17,556 bases of DNA from Nitrospirota bacterium. Lineage in GTDB: Bacteria; Nitrospirota; Nitrospiria; Nitrospirales; UBA8639. Numbering within the stretch: the stretch's first letter is position 1; the number at the start of each line of letters is the position of its first letter. The notes under the pieces were generated by a model. It did no database searches. It saw only the letters and a list, made by a program, of their open reading frames with translations, and was not told the DNA's origin. Of the stretch, positions 6,408-14,233 are shown piece by piece. The stretch lies in contig JAOUQB010000016.1 in NCBI GenBank assembly GCA_029879555.1, positions 1 through 17,556 of the forward strand, read 5' to 3'. Both the position numbers and the translations under genes were made by a program.

Positions 6408-8303
6408 CTAACGGATGACCGCTTGCAGGGTCACCCGATCATAGAGGGCCTTAGCTTGATCGTAAATACCATCAGCCGTCAGCCCGTATTTTTCACGGAG
6501 TAATTCTTGCGGGCCTTGCTCAATATACCAATCCGGCAATCCTAACACCTTTGTGGGAAGATCCCAACATTCTTCCTCGGAAAGAAATTCGAGCACTGCT
6601 GAGCCAAAACCACCCATTCGGCACCCTTCTTCCACCGTCACCAAACATTTCACCTTTTTGGCTACTTCCCGGATAAGGTCTTTATCGAGCGGTTTAACAA
6701 AGCGGGCATTCACCACGGCCACCGATACGCCTTCTTCTTTCAATTGCTCTGCTGCCTTCATCGCTTCTGATACAGTTACCCCAATAGCTAGAATCGCCAC
6801 ATCCGTCCCTTCAGATAGCAACTCCGCTTGTCCTATATCCAAAGGAATTGGTTCGGGATCTAACGGAACCCCCAAGCTGCTTCCCCGTGGGTAGCGTACT
6901 GCGGTTGGTCCATCGTGAACTAATCCTGTCTGAACCATATGCTGTAATTCATTCTCATCCTTTGGAGCCATAAGCACCATATTCGGCACGTGACGGAGAA
7001 AGGCGAAATCAAATGCACCATGATGCGTGGTCCCATCTTCTGCGACTAACCCACCACGATCAATACAAAACATCACGGGGAGATTTTGGGTAGCTACATC
7101 ATGCACGACTTGGTCATAGGCCCGCTGGAGAAAGGTGGAATACATACAAATCACCGGACGCATATTTTCCGCCGCTAGGCCCGCAGCATAGGTCACCGCA
7201 TGTTGCTCGGCAATGCCGACATCAATCAATCGAGTGGGGAATTCTTTTTGGAAATTCGACAACCCCGTACCCTCACACATGGCAGCTGTAATAGCCACCA
7301 CACGATGGTCTTTCCGAGCTTGCCGAATCAAGGTATTCGCAGCGATAGAACTGTATGAAGGATATCCAACCTTTTTTACCGGTGCTCCGGTTTTTCCGTC
7401 AAAAGGCGAACAGGCATGAAACCAGACCGGATTCTTCATCGCTGGTTCGAAACCTAACCCTTTTTTCGTAATGACATGCAGTAACGTTGGCCCTTTTAGC
7501 TTTAAGACATTTCCTAAGGTCGGCAATAAATGTTCGAAGTTATGTCCATCAATTGGTCCAACATAGCGAAAACCTAATTCCTCAAATAACAAACCTGGAA
7601 GAAGAAAGCCTTTGGCTAATTCCTCGGCTCGCATTGCCATCCGCTTCACATTTTCACCAATTTGCGGAATTGTATCTAACAATTGCGAGGTTTCCTCACG
7701 AAACCGGGTATAAAACTCTCCCGTAAAGGTGCGATTGAGATAAGCCGAGATGGCCCCAACATTTCGAGAAATGGACATTTGGTTATCATTTAAGATCACC
7801 ACAAGGTCTCGACCCATATCCCCCGCATGCTGCAATCCCTCCAAGGTCATCCCAGAGGTCAAAGCCCCATCTCCAAGCACACACACAACTTTTTGTGATC
7901 CTTGCACTTGCTCTCGTGCCTCGACAAACCCCACTGCCGCAGAAACTCCCGTTCCAGCATGTCCAGCATTGAAGGTGTCATAGGCGCTTTCTTCGCGCTT
8001 ACAAAATCCGCTCATGCCCCCAAATTGTCGGATGGTGTGAAATTGCTCGCGTCGCCCCGTGAGCAATTTATGCGTGTAGGCCTGGTTGCTGGTATCCCAA
8101 ATGATTTTATCCTGTGGCGTGTTCAGCAAATAGTGCAAGGCAACGGTCAGTTCTACCACACCAAGGTTTGATGCCAGATGTCCCCCCACTCCCGAAATCA
8201 CCTCGATAATCAGTTCACGGATTTCCTGGCACAGTTCGGGGAATTGTTCTGGAGAAAGTTTCTTTAAATCTGTTGGACTTTCAATCCTTTTTAACAAGGA
8301 CAT
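6408..8303 (-). CDS. dxs: Dxs, 1-deoxy-D-xylulose-5-phosphate synthase
   Basis: 631 aa from the chosen start, normal for the family. It condenses pyruvate and glyceraldehyde 3-phosphate to DXP with thiamine diphosphate, the first committed MEP step. Visible motifs are the ThDP/Mg site GDG (about 144-146) to NDN (172-174), the catalytic Glu in GIAEQHAVTYAAG (about 366), and the GTTHHGAFDFAFLRHVPN loop. One conserved motif is changed: the usual D-x-GHQ-x-Y reads DTSNQAY (about 70-76), with Asn in place of His. The frame is open to 8396, but ATG 8303 has AAGGA at good spacing, matches the family N-terminus, and lies downstream of a strong promoter that would exclude the longer form. It is the first gene of a dxs-ispG operon. 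This supplies isoprenoids, including squalene for hopanoids. Confidence 0.96.
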   Translation of the reverse strand: MSLLKRIESPTDLKKLSPEQFPELCQEIRELIIEVISGVGGHLASNLGVVELTVALHYLLNTPQDKIIWDTSNQAYTHKLLTGRREQFHTIRQFGGMSGFCKREESAYDTFNAGHAGTGVSAAVGFVEAREQVQGSQKVVCVLGDGALTSGMTLEGLQHAGDMGRDLVVILNDNQMSISRNVGAISAYLNRTFTGEFYTRFREETSQLLDTIPQIGENVKRMAMRAEELAKGFLLPGLLFEELGFRYVGPIDGHNFEHLLPTLGNVLKLKGPTLLHVITKKGLGFEPAMKNPVWFHACSPFDGKTGAPVKKVGYPSYSSIAANTLIRQARKDHRVVAITAAMCEGTGLSNFQKEFPTRLIDVGIAEQHAVTYAAGLAAENMRPVICMYSTFLQRAYDQVVHDVATQNLPVMFCIDRGGLVAEDGTTHHGAFDFAFLRHVPNMVLMAPKDENELQHMVQTGLVHDGPTAVRYPRGSSLGVPLDPEPIPLDIGQAELLSEGTDVAILAIGVTVSEAMKAAEQLKEEGVSVAVVNARFVKPLDKDLIREVAKKVKCLVTVEEGCRMGGFGSAVLEFLSEEECWDLPTKVLGLPDWYIEQGPQELLREKYGLTADGIYDQAKALYDRVTLQAVIR

Positions 8304-8668
8304 AACGATCCTTTCTGAACACACGTCGCGATTTTGGAGGAAAAAATGGAGAGAGTTCGTACGCCTACATACTTCAAAAAATTCTCCCATAGCCACCTGA
8401 CACTGTCAAGCATCAAGCCCCCCAGAGAATAAAAGGCGTTTCCACTCCAGCTGAGAATCTGAAAAGATTAAGGTGGAGCGAGACTATATGACGATCAATC
8501 CAGGGAAAGGTCTCCCACCTAAAAGCGTGCCGACCAGAGACCATCCCGTCGCTATAACCATGTTCCGCTGAAAGAATACCCGTCTTCGGGAGATAACCCC
8601 AACCCTTCCTCTGCACATTTTCAGAGCATCAGAATGGATACGAAGAACTTCACGGGCGGGTGCCATTG
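8304..8668. other. Gene-free region between the HpnP-like gene and dxs
   Basis: 365 bp. The dxs-proximal part holds the promoter at 8381-8409 and a leader of about 70 nt. The remainder (8410-8668) contains only short open frames without ribosome binding sites and a 4-bp hairpin (8579-8590) that could at best be a weak terminator for the upstream gene. No RNA gene or repeat was recognised. Confidence 0.6.
8381..8409 (-). promoter_or_regulatory. Promoter of the dxs-ispG operon
   Basis: On the minus strand a perfect -35 box TTGACA (8404-8409) is followed after exactly 17 bp by GAGAAT (8381-8386, 4 of 6), preceded by TGG, an extended -10 element. The -35 overlaps a small palindrome TGACA-G-TGTCA (8398-8408), which could be a regulator site. 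Transcription would begin near 8374, about 70 nt before the dxs ATG. Confidence 0.65.
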
Positions 8669-10339
8669 CTAGGGATCAATGATGATGCCGAATGACAAAC
8701 TAGAATCACGTCCACGGGCAGAATACGCTGAAGCCTGAACATCCCGAGTGAGGCACTCCCGTCCAAACGTGATCAGATGATGGGCCACCATGGCGATTTG
8801 GAAGACTGATTCGACATTACCCTGACGCAGCTCTCGTCTCGTCATCTTCCAGAATTCCTTTCGATAATCGCTGCAAATCCCGACACGCCAGGCGGTGCGT
8901 GCGAAGATCTCGATCGCACGACGAAGATTCGGCCAGGTCAGCTGATCTAGTGGACGAGTTGGTCGCTTGCGGAGAGGATAGGTTTTCGTCCCTTGCGCAG
9001 CATAGCGGGCATAAATATTTCGTGGCTCGTACGTCTCCCGAATGACACGCTTCCAGTTGGCCACCACCTCCTCGTAGGGTTGGAGGTACTCGATGTTCGA
9101 ATCACGTCCTTCGCCCGAATTAAGGCGGTTGGCCTTTTCTAGCCGTTCATAGAGGGGCGTGTGGGGCAAGGCGACAAGCAAGTTGGGTGTCACAATTGGA
9201 ATTTTTGAAAGTGTAATAAACTCCAAGATTGCGTCAATAGTCTCCGGGGTGTCGGTATCCAAACCAATAATTATTCCTGCGGCAATTTCAATCCCATAAC
9301 TATTGACCGTCTCGACTGCGTCAAGCATCGGGGTGCGGACATTCTGTTTTTTGCTCATAGCCCGGAGCGCATCCGGATCCACCGTCTCGATACCAATAAA
9401 AATATTGGTCATAAAGGCCTCACGCATCAGGGCTAAAATCTCTGGATACTCCACCACATTAAACGTCAATTCACAGGAGAGTCGAACCGTATAGTCCCGG
9501 CGCTTTTGCCACGCTACTAAGTGTGGCAGCAACTCACGCGCCGCTCGAGGATTGGCAATGAAATTGTCATCGACGAAATAAATGGAAGGCGTTCCACCAT
9601 CGGCAAGTTCATCCAGCTCAGCGAGAATTTGCTCTGGTGTCTTGAGCCTCGGGTTTCTTCCATAGAGGGCAGGGATGTCACAGAATTCGCAGGTAAAAGG
9701 ACAGCCACTGGAATACTGAACGCACCCAAGCAGGTACTGACGAACGTTGATCAACCGATAGGCAGGGGTCGGGAAATCGGTCATGGGAAGACGGTCCACC
9801 GTCCGATAGATGATTTGTTGTTCTGGCCGCGCTGTAGTCTTGTCAATTTGGCGGAACAATTGGAGCGTGGCATCACCCACTTCTCCGCAATGTAAGTAAT
9901 CGAGAGCTTGATAGTCTTCTGGTGCAGCAGAAACGGAGGGCCCACCGAGCACAGTGACCTTACCTGCGACATGCGCACGCCGGGCAATATCATGGATTTG
10001 TTTGCGTTGAATGTGCATGCCTGATATCAAAACCGCATCAGCCCACACAAACTCGCTTTCCAGTACCGGACGGATATTTTCATCTATGAACCGGACTTCC
10101 CACTCTTGTGGCACAAGCGCCGCGATGAGAAGAATGCCTTGAGGAGGCATGAAGGCCTTCACAGGCCCCATCAGTGGAAAGGCATGGTCAAAGGTACCAA
10201 AGGCCTTTGTATAGGCAGGAAACACGCACAGAATGCGCCGAACGGTCGCTGGGCGAAATGTCCGAACGGTCACCAGCGGGAGGACCCACATTGAAGATTC
10301 TGACAAAAAAGTCTCTTTCTTATCAGAGGGGGGACTCAA
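8669..10339 (-). CDS. hpnP: B12-binding radical SAM protein, probable hopanoid C-2 methylase (HpnP-like)
   Basis: 556 aa from the longest start. An N-terminal cobalamin-binding-type domain (about 35-165, including KAFMPPQG and ISGMHIQRKQ) precedes a radical SAM domain with CX3CX2C at Cys213, Cys217, Cys220 (CPFTCEFC) and a DUF4070-type C-terminus (LGGPS-, VDDNFI-, IIIGLDTDTPET-, and AWRVGICSDYRKEFW). The segments ILCVFPAYTKAFGTF, SGMHIQR and YLHCGEVGDAT resemble, from memory, HpnP, which methylates hopanoid ring A at C-2 using SAM and cobalamin. Its place between hpnN and dxs supports a hopanoid role. It could instead be another member of this large DUF4070 family, or the C-3 methylase HpnR. 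The start is uncertain: 10339 is a TTG with no clear ribosome binding site; TTG 10306 and ATG 10291 are alternatives. It lies 82 bp after hpnN. Confidence 0.62.
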   Translation of the reverse strand: MSPPSDKKETFLSESSMWVLPLVTVRTFRPATVRRILCVFPAYTKAFGTFDHAFPLMGPVKAFMPPQGILLIAALVPQEWEVRFIDENIRPVLESEFVWADAVLISGMHIQRKQIHDIARRAHVAGKVTVLGGPSVSAAPEDYQALDYLHCGEVGDATLQLFRQIDKTTARPEQQIIYRTVDRLPMTDFPTPAYRLINVRQYLLGCVQYSSGCPFTCEFCDIPALYGRNPRLKTPEQILAELDELADGGTPSIYFVDDNFIANPRAARELLPHLVAWQKRRDYTVRLSCELTFNVVEYPEILALMREAFMTNIFIGIETVDPDALRAMSKKQNVRTPMLDAVETVNSYGIEIAAGIIIGLDTDTPETIDAILEFITLSKIPIVTPNLLVALPHTPLYERLEKANRLNSGEGRDSNIEYLQPYEEVVANWKRVIRETYEPRNIYARYAAQGTKTYPLRKRPTRPLDQLTWPNLRRAIEIFARTAWRVGICSDYRKEFWKMTRRELRQGNVESVFQIAMVAHHLITFGRECLTRDVQASAYSARGRDSSLSFGIIIDP

Positions 10340-10421
10340 AATCTACCATACTCAAGAGCATCATGTCCGGTTTGGCTGATCCTATGACCCTCCCAACCTG
10401 TCTTTTCCAATACGTGAATCG

Positions 10422-13085
10422 CTAGGTCGCTGTATCTGCTGCTCTCTCATTCACGCGATATAGAAAGGCCGGTAAGACGACTAAACAACCGATCAATGTC
10501 AACAAGATACCCAGGGTTAACAATTGTCCCATGCTCGCAATGCCCACATGTGAGGTATAGGCCAGATTACTGAAACTGAGCATGGTCGTCACACTACTAA
10601 AGAACACGCCTCGTATGGTTCCAGACCGTAATAACGCTTCACATTCGGCCGGACTCCTCCGCATTCGTTCAACAATATGAATCCCACTGTCGGCGCCCAG
10701 ACCGAAAATTAACGGGAGAGCAATCACATTGGCATAATTAAACGGCATGTCAAACATCACTGTGTATGCTACTAAACAGATCGCCGCCAAACTTAACGGA
10801 AGGATCACCAATAGCATATCCCAGATATTTCGAAGGACAAGAGCCAGGATGACGAGAATCACCAGCAACGCGGAGATGAAGGCCTGCTTGAACGCCCCGG
10901 CAACCTCATTGCCTCCATCTAAATAAATAGCCGGCAATCCCGTCACTTCTGGGGCAATGCGACGAACTTCGTTGACAAACTGCTCCAAGGCGGAAACATT
11001 CCGTAGGTCTTTTTTGGGGTACACTTCGAGTCGGTAGGCCCCCTCCTTCCCCACCCATCGTTCACGCAACTCCTTTGGCAAATCTTTTTGCGTAATCAAA
11101 CCCGTCGGCATCGCCGTGGAGTACATGGTGAGGGGGTCCGTTGGTAATGATCCCAACAAACTCTTATCCAGCCGTGCCAGAAGATCATTTTTCGCCTCAT
11201 GATCAATGGCGTTGAACTTCGCGATAAGGCTTCTCAGCGCATTTCGTAGTTGGATGGCAGAACTCCCCTGATCACTCAATCCCGCCATGTGAATACGCTC
11301 TTCTAAAACAGCCAAAAAAGATTGCATCGCGGCAAGAGTCGTCTCGACTCCAGTGGAAGAAGCTGGGATAACCGAAGCTGATTCCTGGGGAAACATTCCA
11401 TCAGCAAGACCTGCGAGCACGATCAATTTTTCGAATTGGTGAGAAGGAATGAAATCCTCGATCGTCACCACCTTTTCCACCGACTCCAATGCACCGAGCC
11501 TGGATACATCACCAGCGACCTGATCCACCGTGGATAAAAGCGTAAGGGACCACGCCCCTCCTTTTGGGTCCTCAAGAAGATCATCCATCGTTTGCACTGA
11601 TTCAACATGTGGATCGCGTATATTGTGAGGATTCCAATCAAAAGAAGCCTGGGGAAGCAAAAACACCGCGCCAAAAAAAACAACCACTGTTCCCCACCGA
11701 ATAACTTGTCCATGACGAATAGGAAATTGATAGAGCGCCTTCCACCTCTGCTGAGTAGAAGCGGGGCGGCAATCGTCCTTCAACGAGGGGAATACCCACA
11801 AAATCGCTGGTAACACCGTGAGGGTCACCACGAGACCAATGAACATACTCGTTCCTGAAATCAAACCCAATTCCGACATGCCCGTGTAATTAGTCGGAAC
11901 AAAGGAGTAAAAACCCAGTCCGGTGGTCAACGCACACAACATTAAGGCCGGCCCTACCTCCCGGAGACTCGTTTTTATCGCACCAAATGGTTCGTTTCCT
12001 AATCCCACCAGTTCCTGATACCGGAGGCACAAATGAATCGCATAGTCTACAGCCAGGCCGATAAACAAAACGGCTACGGCCATGGACAAAATATTGAGTT
12101 GCCCCACAGCTACCGTGGCAAATGCAGCGCTTAACGACAGACCCACGAGCAACGTGAGCAAGGTGACGACCATAAACCGCCAGGAATGAAAGGCCAATGT
12201 CAGCGTGCCACAGACCATGATCAGGGAAAGAATGGCCGCAATTCCGGCACGTTGGCCGACCACTGCCAGCTCTTCATGGGACAGCGCCACTTCACCGGTG
12301 ACTCGAATTCGAACTCCTGGAATAGCTGAAAGACCCGACTCTTGAATCACACGGTGTATCACCTGAAGGGCCGTTTCGGCAGGAAGCATTTTTTTATAAT
12401 CTAGGTGAGGTTGAAGGAGAACGAACCTTCGTATCGGAGATGTTTGAGCCTCCAGTTTCAGCATGACTGAATGCCACGCCAGAACATAATCCAAACCAAT
12501 CACACTAGACTGGATGCCTTCGGCCATTCTCCTAAAAAGAGAGTCCAGAAGTGGCTCCTTCACCCAATCGATTTGATTTTCACGATCGCTCAACATCGTA
12601 AAGAGACCAAAGATGTTTCGATTGTGCATAAATTCTTGGATCAATGTTTTGTTAACCGACACGACTTTCGACAATTCTTCAAGTTCCGCAAGATCAAGGT
12701 ACAACAGGGCATGCTTCTCAAAAAATTCCCCTCCAAAGGGGGTGTACACCGATTTGATGTACTCATGCTCAATTCGTAATCTTGCATCAAGTGTTGCAAC
12801 CGCCGCATGAGCCATCTCCGGGGTACGGGCCTCGACAACAAGAAGAATGGAATCCGCATTCTGAGGGAATACCTTTTTATAGTGCTCGCTAGCTTCTTGA
12901 ATTGGGACGTCGGCCGCCAGCATCTCAGTGGTGTTGGTATTGATCCCCAAATACATGAAGGCAGACCAAAAAGAAATGACCGTGGCGATAGCGGCCAGCG
13001 TTAAGATCCACCACGCCTTGGACTTCACAACATCCGCAACCCGACCAAGTACTATGGAGACCCAAGAGAAAGAAAAAAAAGGCAT
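10422..13085 (-). CDS. hpnN: HpnN, hopanoid RND-type transporter
   Basis: 887 aa, the usual HpnN length, with two MMPL/RND halves. TM1 is about 24-46, a periplasmic domain spans about 47-275, TM2-6 about 280-432, TM7 about 462-480, a second periplasmic domain follows to about 730, and the last five helices run to about 875. The first half has GLAVDYAIH (343-351) and the second FGLGADSGIH (near 794-803), each with the membrane Asp expected for proton-driven transport. HpnN moves hopanoids from the inner to the outer membrane in Rhodopseudomonas palustris (established for the family). The ATG has no good ribosome binding site; a 372-bp gap precedes it. The neighbouring Mla-like genes upstream and HpnP-like gene downstream support a lipid-trafficking role. 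Confidence 0.93.
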   Translation of the reverse strand: MPFFSFSWVSIVLGRVADVVKSKAWWILTLAAIATVISFWSAFMYLGINTNTTEMLAADVPIQEASEHYKKVFPQNADSILLVVEARTPEMAHAAVATLDARLRIEHEYIKSVYTPFGGEFFEKHALLYLDLAELEELSKVVSVNKTLIQEFMHNRNIFGLFTMLSDRENQIDWVKEPLLDSLFRRMAEGIQSSVIGLDYVLAWHSVMLKLEAQTSPIRRFVLLQPHLDYKKMLPAETALQVIHRVIQESGLSAIPGVRIRVTGEVALSHEELAVVGQRAGIAAILSLIMVCGTLTLAFHSWRFMVVTLLTLLVGLSLSAAFATVAVGQLNILSMAVAVLFIGLAVDYAIHLCLRYQELVGLGNEPFGAIKTSLREVGPALMLCALTTGLGFYSFVPTNYTGMSELGLISGTSMFIGLVVTLTVLPAILWVFPSLKDDCRPASTQQRWKALYQFPIRHGQVIRWGTVVVFFGAVFLLPQASFDWNPHNIRDPHVESVQTMDDLLEDPKGGAWSLTLLSTVDQVAGDVSRLGALESVEKVVTIEDFIPSHQFEKLIVLAGLADGMFPQESASVIPASSTGVETTLAAMQSFLAVLEERIHMAGLSDQGSSAIQLRNALRSLIAKFNAIDHEAKNDLLARLDKSLLGSLPTDPLTMYSTAMPTGLITQKDLPKELRERWVGKEGAYRLEVYPKKDLRNVSALEQFVNEVRRIAPEVTGLPAIYLDGGNEVAGAFKQAFISALLVILVILALVLRNIWDMLLVILPLSLAAICLVAYTVMFDMPFNYANVIALPLIFGLGADSGIHIVERMRRSPAECEALLRSGTIRGVFFSSVTTMLSFSNLAYTSHVGIASMGQLLTLGILLTLIGCLVVLPAFLYRVNERAADTAT

Positions 13086-13457
13086 CGCGTTTATTATCGG
13101 TCGTCAGGAAATAATTGCGGAACATGCTCTACGCTGGCATCGGCAATCCTATTGCTAGCCACGACTTGCTTGAACCAATTTTTAATAGGAAAGACATTCG
13201 GATTCATCCTTACGGACCAAACAAATTTGGGCATCAATGGCGCACCGCGTGAGAGGGAACGAGGCAGGTCAGATCTACAATATGGGAATTCGAAAAATAG
13301 AGAGTACCAAGCCCATACTGGGAGAGAAAGCGATGTCTTGAAATTACCATACGTATTTGAAAGAAAAATTGAGATCAATAGACCATCAGCCAATTTCCAT
13401 CAGCCACCAATTGGGGATTGGAAAATTTAGGATCAGAGCTAATTCTTAGTTTTCCGT
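13086..13457. other. Gene-free region upstream of hpnN
   Basis: 372 bp between the TPR gene and hpnN. It holds a pair of direct repeats (13383-13406) and an otherwise featureless sequence. I searched the minus strand for a -35/-10 pair and found none convincing. A 99-codon TTG-initiated open frame ends 8 bp before hpnN but lacks a ribosome binding site and any recognisable protein feature. Confidence 0.55.
13383..13406. repeat. Two direct copies of CCATCAGCCA
   Basis: The 10-mer occurs at 13383-13392 and 13397-13406, 14 bp centre to centre (about 1.3 helical turns). It could be a paired regulator site in front of hpnN or a chance repeat. Confidence 0.4.
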
Positions 13458-14210
13458 TCATTCAACGAGACCGGATGGTTCACCACCCCGGTTTTGCTGT
13501 AAGAACATTTGCGCCTGTGGTCGGTGGATCCGCTCCCAAATCCATCGTTTTTTGAGGGGCGGTGTGTTCAGAACACCCAAGAATTCCTTTACGGCCTCCT
13601 CAGCATGCCCATGACTCAAATACCACCTTCCCAAATCCAAGCGAGCAGGAACATAGTGAATATCCAGTGCGATGGCCTTCTTGAGATACTGACCGGCCAT
13701 CTGGGTATCACCACCCAAAAACCAGGGCAGCTCCTCATACATTCGACCTAAAATGTGATGTGCTGGTGCATGCTTCTCGTCAATTTCCAATACTCGATTG
13801 ACATGATATCGTAAGTCCTGCAAGGCAAGCGCTGCGGCAATCACGCCTTGTAACTGAACAGCCTGACCCAGATTGGCCGCATAAAGAAAATGTGCTTCGG
13901 CTGAAGACTCTTGTTGCTCTAAGGCTTTTTTAGCCCATCGAGCTCCTTCTTGAAATGCCCCCAATTTCTTCTCATGGTCGACATAGAGCCCATACCCAAG
14001 ATCTAAATATACACTGGCCATCCGCATCCATTCAGCTGGGTCGTGAGGTTCCGAACGACCAGACGCCAGAAAGCCCAGAAGCTCTTCCTCCAACCTCTCA
14101 GGAGATTCGGATTCATGGGATGGTTCACCCGAACCCCCAATAGGCCAACCGAGTAAGAACAGAATCGGAGCGAACCAAAGAATCAGATGCCCACTCTTCT
14201 TTGAATCCAA
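13458..14210 (-). CDS. Secreted helical-repeat (TPR/TatT-like) protein
   Basis: 250 aa from a TTG start at 14210. That start has AGGAG at 7-nt spacing and places a signal peptide or N-terminal anchor (residues about 8-28, LILWFAPILFLLGWPIGG) at the front; the longer frame to 14357 would overlap the barrel gene and carries a non-membrane N-terminus. The rest is helical with TPR-like pairs, including ARWAKKALEQQESSAEAHFLYA, and AHHILGRMYEELPWFLGGD followed by ARLDLGRWYLSHGHAEEAVKEF. The GGD motif between repeats recalls TatT-type and related periplasmic TPR proteins. It follows the outer-membrane barrel by 23 bp, so it may be a periplasmic partner of that barrel (inference). Exact function unknown. 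Confidence 0.8.
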   Translation of the reverse strand: MDSKKSGHLILWFAPILFLLGWPIGGSGEPSHESESPERLEEELLGFLASGRSEPHDPAEWMRMASVYLDLGYGLYVDHEKKLGAFQEGARWAKKALEQQESSAEAHFLYAANLGQAVQLQGVIAAALALQDLRYHVNRVLEIDEKHAPAHHILGRMYEELPWFLGGDTQMAGQYLKKAIALDIHYVPARLDLGRWYLSHGHAEEAVKEFLGVLNTPPLKKRWIWERIHRPQAQMFLQQNRGGEPSGLVE

Positions 14211-14233
14211 AAATGCTCTCCTATTCCAATTCC

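Noticed and set aside
8579..8590. CCCG-TCTT-CGGG hairpin as terminator of the HpnP-like gene
   Set aside because: Only a 4-bp stem, and the following T-rich run is interrupted; it lies about 80 bp past the stop. Not strong enough to list as a terminator.
8413..8666. Two overlapping minus-strand frames (67 and 60 codons) between the HpnP-like gene and dxs
   Set aside because: They overlap each other in different frames, lack ribosome binding sites, and resemble no protein; most likely chance frames upstream of the dxs promoter.
8669..10339. Identification of this gene as HpnJ
   Set aside because: HpnJ is also a radical SAM hopanoid enzyme, but the sequence segments and C-terminal region fit the HpnP/DUF4070 type better and no cyclitol-ether pathway genes (such as hpnI or hpnK) are nearby.
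13094..13393. 99-codon TTG-initiated frame ending 8 bp before hpnN
   Set aside because: No ribosome binding site, no recognisable domain or signal, and an irregular composition; treated as non-coding, although its position directly before hpnN means a leader role cannot be fully excluded.
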